A stretch of 64,000 bases of DNA. Origin: Anianabacter salinae. GTDB lineage: Bacteria; Pseudomonadota; Alphaproteobacteria; Rhodobacterales; Rhodobacteraceae. The translations under genes and the position numbers were made by a program. Below are positions 15,497 to 24,414 of this stretch, piece by piece (the stretch's first letter is position 1; each line of letters opens with the position of its first letter). The stretch lies in assembly GCF_019061145.1 (NCBI RefSeq), contig NZ_JAHQZS010000002.1:186001-250000 (forward strand), given 5' to 3'. The notes beneath the pieces were generated by a model that was not told where the DNA came from, searched no databases, and was given only the letters and a program-made list of their open reading frames with translations.

Positions 15497-17049
15497 CCGA
15501 CCAGACCCCCGCCCTGCGGCTTGAAGGCATCGTCAAGACGTTCCCCGGCGTGCGCGCGCTTGACGATGTGTCCTTTGCCGTCATGCCCGGCGAAGTGCAC
15601 GCCCTGATGGGCGAGAACGGCGCCGGAAAGTCCACGCTGATGAAGGTGCTTGGCGGCATCCACCAGCCGGACGAGGGGCGCATCTTCATCGACGAAGAGG
15701 CGACGGTGATGACCTCGCCGATCCAGGCCAAGGCGCGGGGGGTGGTGTTCATCCACCAGGAGCTCAGCCTTGCGGACGAATTGTCGGTGGCCGAGAACAT
15801 CTTTCTTGGAGAGTTGCCGCGCAAGACCCTCGGGCGCGTCGACTGGGCGGCGCTCTATGCCCGGACCGACGACATCCTTGGCAAGCTGAACGTGGGATTC
15901 AACGCCCGCACGCGTGTCGGCGAGTTGTCCATCGCCAACCAGCAGATGGTCGAGATTGCCCGCGCGCTGACCGTCGATCCCCGCGCGGTGATCTTCGACG
16001 AGCCGACCGCATCGTTGACCGATGCCGAAAAGGTCGTGCTGTTCGACGTGATCGCGGACCTCAAGGCGCGCGGCGTGGGCATCGTCTATATCTCGCACCG
16101 GATGGAAGAGATCTTCAAGATCACCGACCGGATCAGCGTTCTGCGCGACGGGCAGTATCGCGGAACCCTGAACACGTCCGAGACGGACGAGGACGAGGTG
16201 ACGCAACTGATGATCGGGCGCAGTCTCGATCTGTCGCGCAACCATGCCCACGCCGAACTTGGCGAGGTGGCGATCGAGGTGCGCGGTCTGTCCTGCGGCA
16301 AGGTGTACCGCGACATCAGCTTTTCGGTGCGGCGCGGCGAGGTCGTGGGGTTCTACGGGCTGGTCGGCGCGGGACGGACCGAGATCGCCGAGACGATATT
16401 CGGCCTGCGCGATCCCGATGCCGGCGCGATCTATCTGGACGGCAAGGAAGTGCGCATCGCCTCGCCCATCGACGCGATCCGTCACGGCATCTCGCTGGTC
16501 CCCGAGGACCGCAAGGGGCAGGGGCTGGTCTTGGGGATGAACTGCCGGGACAACATGACCCTGCCGCAGGTCGACGACATGACGTCTTCGGTCTTCGTAT
16601 CCGAACGCGCCGAGCTGTCGATCTTCGATCACTACAAGGACAAGCTGGACATCCGCACGCCGGGCTGGCGGCAGACGGTGGGGAACCTGTCGGGCGGCAA
16701 TCAGCAGAAGATCGTGATCGGCAAGTGGCTGTCGATGAACCCCAAGCTGCTGATCGTGGACGAGCCGACGCGCGGCATCGACGTCGGGTCGAAAGCCGAG
16801 ATTCACAACCTGATCCGCGATCTGGCCACGCAGGGCTATGCGGTGATCGTCATCAGCTCGGAAATGCCCGAGGTGCTGCACCTGGCCGACCGTGTCGTGG
16901 CGATGCACCAGGGCCGCATCGTGCGCGAGTTCACCGCCGAGGAAGTGACCGAGGACAGCCTGATCCAGGCAATTTCGGGCATCGGCGGGAACGGCGCGGC
17001 ACAAGCGGATGTGACCGCGCAAGACGCAGGCTGCTCCCGGCCTCATTGA
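15493..17049 (+). CDS. Sugar ABC transporter, double ATP-binding protein (RbsA-like)
   Basis: 518 residues with two nucleotide-binding halves. The first has Walker A GENGAGKSTLMK and Walker B VIFDEPTASL; the second has a degenerate P-loop (GLVGAGRTEIAE), the signature LSGGNQQK and Walker B LIVDEPTRGID. This architecture is standard for RbsA/XylG/MglA ATPases. It is the last gene of the importer operon. The C-terminal tail after ISGIGG is short and unconserved. Confidence 0.93.
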   Translation: MTDQTPALRLEGIVKTFPGVRALDDVSFAVMPGEVHALMGENGAGKSTLMKVLGGIHQPDEGRIFIDEEATVMTSPIQAKARGVVFIHQELSLADELSVAENIFLGELPRKTLGRVDWAALYARTDDILGKLNVGFNARTRVGELSIANQQMVEIARALTVDPRAVIFDEPTASLTDAEKVVLFDVIADLKARGVGIVYISHRMEEIFKITDRISVLRDGQYRGTLNTSETDEDEVTQLMIGRSLDLSRNHAHAELGEVAIEVRGLSCGKVYRDISFSVRRGEVVGFYGLVGAGRTEIAETIFGLRDPDAGAIYLDGKEVRIASPIDAIRHGISLVPEDRKGQGLVLGMNCRDNMTLPQVDDMTSSVFVSERAELSIFDHYKDKLDIRTPGWRQTVGNLSGGNQQKIVIGKWLSMNPKLLIVDEPTRGIDVGSKAEIHNLIRDLATQGYAVIVISSEMPEVLHLADRVVAMHQGRIVREFTAEEVTEDSLIQAISGIGGNGAAQADVTAQDAGCSRPH

Positions 17050-17105
17050 TCTGGCAGAGCACACCGCACGAATGCTAAGGCACGGCTTGGGCTGAAGGAT
17101 CGGGA

Positions 17106-18005
17106 ATGCCCCCGATTCCGGCGCCCGTCCTTCATGCCGCGCCGCCGCCTTGGCGGGCCATTCCGAGTGTGACCCTGATGACCGACCACAGCGCGCCCGA
17201 CCACGACTCCCTGCGCGGCCGCGTCGCCCGCTTTGTGGACCGCAGGGCCGTGCAGAATTTCATCCTTGGCGTGATCCTGTTCAACGCCATCGTGCTGGGG
17301 CTTGAGACCTCTGCCACCGTGATGGACCGCGCCGGGCCGCTTATCCTTGCGCTCGACACGATCTGCCTTGGCATCTTCGTGGTCGAGCTTGCGCTGAAGC
17401 TGTTCGCGCGCGGCCGGAGGTTCTTTCGGAACGGCTGGAACATCTTCGATTTCGTGATCGTGGCGATCTCTCTCGCGCCCGCCGCGCAGGGCCTCAGCGT
17501 CTTGCGCGCGCTGCGCATCCTGCGGCTGCTGCGGGTGGTGTCAGTGGCGCCGTCGCTGCGCCGCGTGGTCGAGGGGCTGGTGAACGCGCTTCCCGGCATG
17601 GGATCGGTGTTCCTGCTGATGGGGATGCTGTTCTACATCGGCGCGGTGATGGCGACCAAGCTGTTCGGCGACGCCTTTCCCGACTGGTTCGGCACGCTGG
17701 GGCGGTCGGGCTACACGCTGTTCCAGATCATGACGCTGGAAAGCTGGTCGATGGGCATCGTGCGCCCGGTGATGGAGGCATATCCCTATGCCTGGATGTT
17801 CTTCGTGCCCTTCATCGTGGTCACGACCTTTGCCGTAGTGAACCTTCTGGTCGGTCTCATCGTGAACTCGATGCAGGATGCCCACCACGCGGAATCGAAC
17901 GAGAAGACCGACAGCTACCGCGACGAGGTGCTGGCCCGCCTGACCGAGATCGAGACGCTGCTGAAGTCCGGCGGTACCGACAGCAAGCCGCCTGGACGAG
18001 GCTGA
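17106..18005 (+). CDS. Bacterial voltage-gated sodium channel (NavBac family)
   Basis: 299 residues, one six-transmembrane channel domain that would tetramerise in the inner membrane. The S4 voltage sensor is at about 131-153 with Arg134, Arg137, Arg140 and Arg143. The selectivity filter TLESWSM (210-216) is the one I recall for the structurally known channel NavAb; S6 runs about 229-256 and the C-terminal 265-287 looks like the neck/coiled coil. The ATG at 17106 has AAGGA upstream; 17178 (MTDHSAPDHD) is an alternative that removes a Pro-rich extension. It is transcribed after the sugar importer with a 56-base gap and is probably functionally unrelated to it. Confidence 0.88.
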   Translation: MPPIPAPVLHAAPPPWRAIPSVTLMTDHSAPDHDSLRGRVARFVDRRAVQNFILGVILFNAIVLGLETSATVMDRAGPLILALDTICLGIFVVELALKLFARGRRFFRNGWNIFDFVIVAISLAPAAQGLSVLRALRILRLLRVVSVAPSLRRVVEGLVNALPGMGSVFLLMGMLFYIGAVMATKLFGDAFPDWFGTLGRSGYTLFQIMTLESWSMGIVRPVMEAYPYAWMFFVPFIVVTTFAVVNLLVGLIVNSMQDAHHAESNEKTDSYRDEVLARLTEIETLLKSGGTDSKPPGRG

Positions 18006-18229
18006 CCGGGCTTGCGTCGGCGCCAGTTCGGCGTAGGGTGCGGCTGCGGATCAGAGGCGGCGTTCTTGCCTCTTCAACGGTTTGACCGCACCGAGTGACC
18101 GGGCCCCTCTGGCGGGCGTCTGCGACGCGCCCGTGATGTCGGCACTCGACCGAAACCTGTCGCCGAGGCTTGGCACCGCTGGATTGACGCGCCCCACGAC
18201 GGGGCGCCCCGGCACGCCACAATCACATC

Positions 18230-19285
18230 ATGGCAGACCACAACGCCGCCGCCCGCGTCCGGTCCGGGCACTCGTATTTCATCTGGCCGGGGATCGTCAC
18301 CGTCCTTGGCCTCGCGCTGGGCGGGGCCATTGGCTACGCCTATACAGGCACCGTGGCGGGGTTCCTCGAATTCCTGTTCATCTGCTCGGTGCTCGCGGTT
18401 CTCGAGATTTCGCTCAGCTTCGACAATGCGATCGTGAACGCCAACAAGCTCAAGACGATGCGCCCCGAATGGCAACGGCGCTTTCTGACCTGGGGCATCC
18501 TGATCGCGGTGTTCGGCATGCGGATCGTGTTTCCGCTGCTCGTCGTCTGCATCGCCGCACGGATCGGCCCTATCGACGCCGTGGTCCTGGCGGCATCAGA
18601 GCCGCAACGCTACAGCGCCCTCATGGAAGAGGCGCACCTGCCGATCACCGCCTTCGGCGGCACCTTCCTGATGATGGTCGCGCTGTCGTTCTTCTGCGAT
18701 GCGGACAAGGACGTGCACTGGTTCGGTTGGCTGGAGCGGCGGTTGACCGGGTCGGGCGGCTTGCGGTCGGGCGAGGTGCTGCTGACGCTTGTGGTCATCA
18801 CGGTGTTCTCGCGGCTGCTGGGGCCGGACAAGGCGGACACCTTCCTCTACTGCGCGGTGCTGGGCCTCATCACCTTCCTGCTGGTCGAGGCGCTGGGCAC
18901 GATCATCGACAAGCAATCCACGACGACGGCAGCGGCGCAGGGCGGCCTTGGCGCGTTCCTCTACCTTGAAGTGCTGGACGCCTCGTTCTCGTTCGACGGG
19001 GTGATCGGGGCCTTCGCGCTGTCGACGAACCTGTTCATCATTGCCATCGGTCTGGGCATCGGCGCGATGTATGTGCGGTCGATGACGATCTTCCTTGTCG
19101 ATCGCGGCACGCTGTCAGAGTACCGGTTTCTCGAACACGGCGCGTTCTACGCGATCTTTCTGCTGGCGATCATCATGTTCGCGCAGTCCATCGTGCATGT
19201 CCCCGAGGTCATCACCGGGTTGATCGGCGCGGCGATCATCCTTTTCGCGCTCTACCGGTCCCTGAAGGAGAAGCGGGACCGGTAG
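18230..19285 (+). CDS. DUF475 (TerC-superfamily) integral membrane protein
   Basis: 351 residues with about nine hydrophobic segments. The acidic signature pairs LEISLSFDNAIVNANKL and LEVLDASFSFDGVIGAF sit in membrane segments, as in the TerC/MntP-like superfamily that handles metal ions. I do not know a demonstrated function for DUF475 itself. A GCGCCCC-ACGAC-GGGGCGC hairpin lies at 18189-18207 just upstream of the start, and the ATG lacks an obvious strong ribosome binding site. The 224-base gap upstream holds no other gene. Confidence 0.85.
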   Translation: MADHNAAARVRSGHSYFIWPGIVTVLGLALGGAIGYAYTGTVAGFLEFLFICSVLAVLEISLSFDNAIVNANKLKTMRPEWQRRFLTWGILIAVFGMRIVFPLLVVCIAARIGPIDAVVLAASEPQRYSALMEEAHLPITAFGGTFLMMVALSFFCDADKDVHWFGWLERRLTGSGGLRSGEVLLTLVVITVFSRLLGPDKADTFLYCAVLGLITFLLVEALGTIIDKQSTTTAAAQGGLGAFLYLEVLDASFSFDGVIGAFALSTNLFIIAIGLGIGAMYVRSMTIFLVDRGTLSEYRFLEHGAFYAIFLLAIIMFAQSIVHVPEVITGLIGAAIILFALYRSLKEKRDR

Positions 19286-19299
19286 GCGCTGTCACGCGG

Positions 19300-20322
19300 T
19301 CACACGGTGGCGACGGGCGTGACGGGAGAGCCGACCGAGCCGGGCAGGCGCAGCGGCGGGGCGGTCAGGAAGAAGGCCGATCTGCCGTTCTCGCGCAGCC
19401 ACCGCGCAAGCTCGGAAAAGTTCCACAACTCGCCCAGATGGATGCCCAGCTTGAACAGGCAGTGGTTGTGCAGCGGCAGCGCCGGGAAACGCTCGCCTTC
19501 AGGGGTGCGGGCCGGATAGGCCTCGACCGCGAAATTGTCGGCACAGATCGCCGCGATGCCGCTGTCGGTGATCCAGTTGAGAAGCCGGGTGTCGCGGCCG
19601 TCGAGCACGGCGCAGGACTTGCCCAAGACCTCGCCGTCGGGCTGTTTCTTCATCGACAGGACAAGGTCCGCAAATCCGGTGTTGAGGCACAGGAAATCGC
19701 CCTCGGCGATGTCGGTGTCGTTGCCGTCCATCGCCTTCATCAGAGCATCGTAGTCGATCAGCACCCGGTCGCGTCCGTGGCTGCGTTCCAGATCGACCAT
19801 CACGCCGCGGCCCTGAACGCCAGACGCGGCAAGGTTCTCGATCCCCAGCGCGGCGGCCCCGTTCGGCCTGCCGCCGTCGTCGGGGCCAACGATGTCCTCG
19901 CCGCCGCGATAGCCGTTGTAATAGACCTTTTCCGCCTCGCCGTCGCCGTCCGCGTCGAAACGCATGCCGACATGGGCCAGCGCATCCCACTGGGTCGAAT
20001 ACTGGGTATACAGCGTCACCGCGTCGTCGGACACGACATCGCAGTAGCACGGCGACAGCGCGGACATGTCGAAGTTGAAGTTGTGCCCGTCGCCGCGCTT
20101 TTCGTGGTGAAAGACCGGCTCTTTGCGCAAGGGGAACAGCACGTTTCCGCCCGGATAATCGAGCGGCAGCGACAGGCAGAACGACAGCCCCTCGCGGATT
20201 TCGCGTGCGCCGCTCAGGCGGGCCTCTGGGGTCACGAGGTTCATCCGGCCGATCTGGTCGTCGGGGCCGAAATCGCCCCAGTTCGATCCCTCGGGGCGGT
20301 TCTTCCAGCGCTGTGTGGTCAT
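19300..20322 (-). CDS. Cyclase-family (kynurenine-formamidase-like) metal hydrolase
   Basis: 340 residues. The family motif HxGTHxDxxxH appears here as QYSTQWDALAH, so the second-sphere and two of the usual metal-binding histidines are Gln while Asp and the last His remain; my recollection is that a longer clade of cyclase-like proteins shares such a TQWD form. The reaction would be hydrolysis of a lactone, amide or cyclic substrate. It is the last gene of the minus-strand catabolic operon, overlapping the previous gene by four bases, and converges with the DUF475 gene across 14 bases. Confidence 0.8.
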   Translation of the reverse strand: MTTQRWKNRPEGSNWGDFGPDDQIGRMNLVTPEARLSGAREIREGLSFCLSLPLDYPGGNVLFPLRKEPVFHHEKRGDGHNFNFDMSALSPCYCDVVSDDAVTLYTQYSTQWDALAHVGMRFDADGDGEAEKVYYNGYRGGEDIVGPDDGGRPNGAAALGIENLAASGVQGRGVMVDLERSHGRDRVLIDYDALMKAMDGNDTDIAEGDFLCLNTGFADLVLSMKKQPDGEVLGKSCAVLDGRDTRLLNWITDSGIAAICADNFAVEAYPARTPEGERFPALPLHNHCLFKLGIHLGELWNFSELARWLRENGRSAFFLTAPPLRLPGSVGSPVTPVATV

Positions 20323-21440
20323 GGTTTGCTCCCTTGCAACAGCCCGCGCATCTCGTCCCGGCCCGGCAGGACACGGCGGTCCTGAAGGTCGGCGATCAGC
20401 TCGCGGAACATGGTTTCGGTGTCGATGCAGTCCGCAAAACCCGCCTGACGCAGCTTGATGGTCGAGACGATCACGGGCGCAGGGGCGCGTTTCGCGCCGG
20501 TGGCAAAGGTGAAATCGGCGTAGTGGTGCGAGCGGCCCATCAGCGCGCCAAGGTCGGGCTCGGCCAGCGACAGACGTGCGGCAAGAGCGCGCCAGTCATC
20601 ACCTTGGGGCGGCATCGTGTCGGCCAGCGTTTGCGGCACCTCGTCGCCCGGATCGGTCCCAAGCGCCTCTGCCAGCACCGGCCAGAGGTTCTGCCAGACG
20701 AAGACATCGCCGTTGGTGATGTTGAAGACCTCGCCGCGCGCGCTGTCCGCCTCTGCCGCCCATTGCAGCGCCCGCGCGATCAGGCGCGCGTCGACGGCTT
20801 CAAGGACATAGGCAGGCCCGCCGGGGTAGGTCAGGGGGCGCCCTTGTGCCGCCTCAAGCGCTGCGAAGGCGCCGATTACCGGAAGCACGTTCATCACCGC
20901 GCCGATGGCGTCGCCAAACACCACCTGCGGGCGCCATATCGTGAAGGCAAACCCAGCCTTCGACGCCGCCTCGCGCAAGAGATCCTCTTGCAGCCAGTAG
21001 AAATTCGCATGGTCGTGGCGCGGCCAGTGTTCGCGCGCGGGCACCGGGAAAGGGCGTATGTGTACGCCGTAAGCCTTTGTGCCCTGAAACGCCGAAACAT
21101 GCGCCAGGTGCCCGGTGGACGCCAGCGGGGCCAGCAGGTTGGCCAGCATCGCGCGATTGGTTTCCATCTGGGCAGCTGATCGCCAACCGCTGACCAGATC
21201 GGGTTCCTCGTAGACGGCGGCGTAGACAAGATGCGTCACCGGATCGTCCAGCCCTGCAACCGCATCGGCGCAGGCCGCCCCGTCTGTCAGATCGAGCGAC
21301 AGGTGACGATAGCTGCAGGCAACGCCGGGGCCGCGCCGCGACAGCGCCGTGACCTGCCAGCCTGCCGCCGCAAAGCGTTGCACCGCCGCACGGCCGATGA
21401 CACCGGACGCGCCCGCGATCAGAACATGGGGGCGGGCCAT
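20319..21440 (-). CDS. PRISE-type SDR (progesterone 5-beta-reductase/iridoid synthase-like)
   Basis: 373 residues, extended SDR. The N-terminal ASGVIGRAAVQRF dinucleotide motif and the NFYWLQEDLL segment (NFYxxxED, whose Tyr is the enone-reductase residue) mark the PRISE group. Known relatives reduce the double bond of activated enones such as progesterone or cyclise 8-oxogeranial; the bacterial role is mostly untested. The start (21440) lies two bases after the stop of the acyl-CoA dehydrogenase gene. Its presence suggests an enone or terpenoid/steroid-like intermediate. Confidence 0.8.
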   Translation of the reverse strand: MARPHVLIAGASGVIGRAAVQRFAAAGWQVTALSRRGPGVACSYRHLSLDLTDGAACADAVAGLDDPVTHLVYAAVYEEPDLVSGWRSAAQMETNRAMLANLLAPLASTGHLAHVSAFQGTKAYGVHIRPFPVPAREHWPRHDHANFYWLQEDLLREAASKAGFAFTIWRPQVVFGDAIGAVMNVLPVIGAFAALEAAQGRPLTYPGGPAYVLEAVDARLIARALQWAAEADSARGEVFNITNGDVFVWQNLWPVLAEALGTDPGDEVPQTLADTMPPQGDDWRALAARLSLAEPDLGALMGRSHHYADFTFATGAKRAPAPVIVSTIKLRQAGFADCIDTETMFRELIADLQDRRVLPGRDEMRGLLQGSKP

Positions 21441-21442
21441 GC

Positions 21443-22603
21443 TCAGCCCCTCTGGCTGAACCGGCGTCCGACCAGCCCGGCGGCGATGTTGACCTTCTGG
21501 ATGTCGATGGCGCCGCCTGCGATACCCCAGCCGAAACTGTCACGCACCCGGCGCTCCATCCCGTATTCGCGCGCATAGCCATAGCCGCCCATGAGCTGCA
21601 TCGCGGCCGCAGTCACCTCGCGCGTGATCTCGTTGGCCATGCACTTGGCCATCGCGGCTTCCTGGCTGTCGGGCAGCCCGGTGCCCGCGCGGGCGGCAGC
21701 GCGGTGGATCATCAGGCGCGACGCCTCGACCTTGACGGCCATTTCCGCAAGGCGAAGCTGCACCGCCTGGAAATCGACGATCGGCTTGCCGAACTGCTTG
21801 CGCTCCTGAACGTAGAGCGTTGCCTTTTCCAGCGCGCCGGAGGCCACGCCGAGCGCCATCGTGGCATTGCCCAACCGTTCGATGTTGAACAGTCCCATCA
21901 GCTTGCCGAAACCGCCCGCCTCGACCAGCAGATGCTCGCGCGGGACGCGGACATCGTCGAACGCCATGTCGGCGGACGGAACGCCGCGAAAGCCCATCAG
22001 CCGCTCCTGCGGACCAAAGGACAGCCCGGCCGTGTCCTTGTCCACGAACACCGCGCCGACGCCCTTGGCGCCCGGGATGCCGTCAAAGCGGCAGAACACG
22101 ACATAGCCGCCCGAATGGCCCGCGCCCGAGCACCAGCGCTTGGTGCCGTTGATGACGATCTCGTCGCCGTCAAAGCGGGCCGAGGTGCGCAGGTCCGTCA
22201 AGGCTGTGCCCGCGTCCGGTTCCGACATCGAGATCGCCACCAGCATCTCGCCCGCCGCCGCCTTGGAGACGACGCGCGCAGCAAGGTCTGGATGCCCCAG
22301 CGCCTCGACGATGCGCACAGGCCCGGCGCAGCATTCGAACACCGGAAAGCCGACGCCGACCGACACCTTGGCGAATTCCTCCATGACAAGGAAGGCATCG
22401 AGATGCGGCAGGCCAAGCCCGCCATGCTCTTCGCGGGTATTGACCCCCAGGAACCCCATTTCGGCGTAGCGTTTCAGCCAGTCGTGGTTCACCGGCTTGC
22501 AGGTGTCGTCGACCTCATCCGCAAGCGCAGGCAGTTCGGCCTGCGCGAACTTGCGTGCGGTGTCCTGCAAGGCGATCTGGTCGTCGGTCAGGTCGAAATT
22601 CAT
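21443..22603 (-). CDS. Acyl-CoA dehydrogenase lacking the canonical C-terminal catalytic Glu motif
   Basis: 386 residues with the flavin-dependent acyl-CoA dehydrogenase fold: AISMSEPDAGTALTDL, YVQERKQFGKPIVDFQAVQ and MQLMGGYGYAREYGMERRVR. Where most members have YEGTSEIQ this one has WGIAGGAIDIQ, so the base Glu at that spot is absent. Either another residue serves, as in isovaleryl-CoA dehydrogenase, or it works with a partner subunit. The ATG at 22603 overlaps the hydratase stop (ATGA). Confidence 0.88.
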   Translation of the reverse strand: MNFDLTDDQIALQDTARKFAQAELPALADEVDDTCKPVNHDWLKRYAEMGFLGVNTREEHGGLGLPHLDAFLVMEEFAKVSVGVGFPVFECCAGPVRIVEALGHPDLAARVVSKAAAGEMLVAISMSEPDAGTALTDLRTSARFDGDEIVINGTKRWCSGAGHSGGYVVFCRFDGIPGAKGVGAVFVDKDTAGLSFGPQERLMGFRGVPSADMAFDDVRVPREHLLVEAGGFGKLMGLFNIERLGNATMALGVASGALEKATLYVQERKQFGKPIVDFQAVQLRLAEMAVKVEASRLMIHRAAARAGTGLPDSQEAAMAKCMANEITREVTAAAMQLMGGYGYAREYGMERRVRDSFGWGIAGGAIDIQKVNIAAGLVGRRFSQRG

Positions 22604-23484
22604 TGGCCAGCGGCCTCCGTCTTGAAATCGAAACGTCCATTCTTGAGAACGGCGGCGTCGCGGTCCGCCGCGCGCACCTCGAAGCCGACTCGCCCGGGCG
22701 CATCGGTCCACCACGCCAGCGTCAGCGTCTCGCCGGGATAAACCGGCGCGGAAAAGCGGCCCGACTGCGCCAGAACGCGCCCGGCGTCATTGCCGCACAG
22801 CGCGGCCATCAGCCCCCGGCAGGCGATCCCGAAGGTGGACAGCCCGTGCAGGATCGGACGTTCGAACCCGGCGCGCCGCGCCACATCGGGGTCGGCGTGC
22901 AGCGGGTTCAGATCGCCAGACAGCCGGTAGATCAGGGCAAGCTGCGGCGGTGTCTCGATCCGCACAGTGCCGTCCGGCGCGCCGGACAGGACCGGCGCCG
23001 GGGCGCTTTCCGCCTGCACGGACGCGCCGCCGAAGCCGCCCGCGCCGCGGCAAAAGATGTTGTGGTTCACCGTGGCGATCCGGTCGCCGGTGGCATCGTC
23101 GGTGATCTCGCGCCGCGTGACGACGATTGCGCCCTTGCCGGGGCCCTTGTCGACAAGATCGACAATGTTCGTGCGGGCGCGAAAGCGTCCTTCTACGGGC
23201 AGGGGGCCATGCATCTGCATCGCGTGTTCGCCGTGGACGACCTGCAGATAGTCGATGCCGGTCCTTTCATCCCTCAGCCACGCGCCGTCATAGCCCAGCA
23301 CGTTCACCATTGCGGGCATCGCCTGCATGTCCTGCGCGCGGTCCAGAAACCGAAGCTGTCCCTTGTCCAGCGGATCGTCGCCGTAGCCCAGACCCAGCGC
23401 GTAGATCGCCGCGTCCTTCCACGTCCACTCCTGCACGATCTCTGGCCGGTCGAGCGCCATCAGGTAGTCGGGATCGAGAGGCAT
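22600..23484 (-). CDS. MaoC-like (R)-specific enoyl-CoA hydratase (hydratase-2 type)
   Basis: 294 residues, a double hot-dog protein: a degenerate N-terminal half and a C-terminal half with the hydratase-2 motif RLSGDLNPLHADPDVARR and GFERPILHGLSTFG (catalytic Asp and His). It resembles the hydratase part of peroxisomal MFE-2. Together with the adjacent SDR it would convert an enoyl-CoA to (3R)-hydroxyacyl-CoA and 3-oxoacyl-CoA. The stop of the upstream SDR and this start share one base (TGATG). Confidence 0.88.
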   Translation of the reverse strand: MPLDPDYLMALDRPEIVQEWTWKDAAIYALGLGYGDDPLDKGQLRFLDRAQDMQAMPAMVNVLGYDGAWLRDERTGIDYLQVVHGEHAMQMHGPLPVEGRFRARTNIVDLVDKGPGKGAIVVTRREITDDATGDRIATVNHNIFCRGAGGFGGASVQAESAPAPVLSGAPDGTVRIETPPQLALIYRLSGDLNPLHADPDVARRAGFERPILHGLSTFGIACRGLMAALCGNDAGRVLAQSGRFSAPVYPGETLTLAWWTDAPGRVGFEVRAADRDAAVLKNGRFDFKTEAAGQ

Positions 23485-24395
23485 CAGACGGGATCCCACG
23501 AGATGACATCGGCCGAACGCTCCAGCGGCGTGAGATGCGGCGCAAAGGCGGGCGCCATGTCGGCGATGGTCGAGGCCGTCCAGCCTTCGCCCCGGTGCAG
23601 GCTGCGCACGGGGCGGGGCTGCGAGAACAGGAATATCTCGTTGTTGCGGACCGAAAAGACCTGTCCCGAAATATGGCTGGACAGGTCAGAGCCCAGGTAG
23701 GCGACCATCGGCGCGATCTTTTCGGGCGTCATCCGCTTGAGCTTGGCGACGCGGTCCTTGTCGGCCTCGGTCTCGGTCGGAATCGACGAGACCATGCGCG
23801 ACCATGCGAGGGGCGCGATGCAGTTCGAGCGGACGTTGTAGCGCTGCATGTCCAGCGCGATGCCGCGCGACAGCCCGACGATGCCCATCTTGGCGGCCAT
23901 GTAATTGGCCTGTCCGAAATTGCCGATCAGCCCGGATGTGGACGTCATGTGGACCATCGACCCGCTTTTCTGGTTGCGGAACACGCCCGCAGCGGCCCGG
24001 CTCAGATGGAAGCTGCCCAAAAGATGCACGTCGATGACGGCGCGGAACTGGTCGGGGTCCATCTTGTGAAAGATCGTGTCGCGCAGGATGCCCGCGTTGT
24101 TCACCACCAGGTCGAGGCCGCCGAAGGTGTCCATCGCGGCGGCGACCATGCGCTGCACGGCGTCCCAGTCGCTGACCGATTCCGCATTTCCGATCGCGCT
24201 GCCGCCGTTGGAGCGGATGCTTTCCGCGACCTCTTCGGCGGCGTTCGCGTTCTCGGCCTCTCCGGTGAGGGTTACGCCGATGTCGTTGACGACCACGTTC
24301 GCGCCCTCTGCGGCCAGCCCTTCGGCGATGGCGCGCCCAACGCCCTGTCCGGCGCCCGTCACGATGGCCGTCTTTCCTTGCAGAACCCCTGTCAT
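23484..24395 (-). CDS. MFE-2-like SDR, (3R)-hydroxyacyl-CoA dehydrogenase
   Basis: 303 residues. TGAGQGVGRAIAEGLAAEG, VVNDIG, NNAGILRD, TSTSGLIGNFGQANYMAAK and the extended C-terminus match the dehydrogenase domain of multifunctional enzyme 2. The start at 24395 carries GGAAGGAG. The C-terminal 70 residues (QVFSVRNNEIFLFSQPRP onward) are typical of this group and not of FabG. Functionally it pairs with the MaoC hydratase next to it. Confidence 0.87.
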   Translation of the reverse strand: MTGVLQGKTAIVTGAGQGVGRAIAEGLAAEGANVVVNDIGVTLTGEAENANAAEEVAESIRSNGGSAIGNAESVSDWDAVQRMVAAAMDTFGGLDLVVNNAGILRDTIFHKMDPDQFRAVIDVHLLGSFHLSRAAAGVFRNQKSGSMVHMTSTSGLIGNFGQANYMAAKMGIVGLSRGIALDMQRYNVRSNCIAPLAWSRMVSSIPTETEADKDRVAKLKRMTPEKIAPMVAYLGSDLSSHISGQVFSVRNNEIFLFSQPRPVRSLHRGEGWTASTIADMAPAFAPHLTPLERSADVISWDPV

Positions 24396-24414
24396 GGTGT
24401 CTCCTTCCTGTGTT

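Noticed and set aside
18098-18229. Possible yybP-ykoY manganese riboswitch before the DUF475 gene (CGCCGAGG at 18161-18168)
   Set aside because: The other conserved element (GGGGAGUA-type loop) is not visible. A covariance-model search (RF00080) would decide; no call is made.
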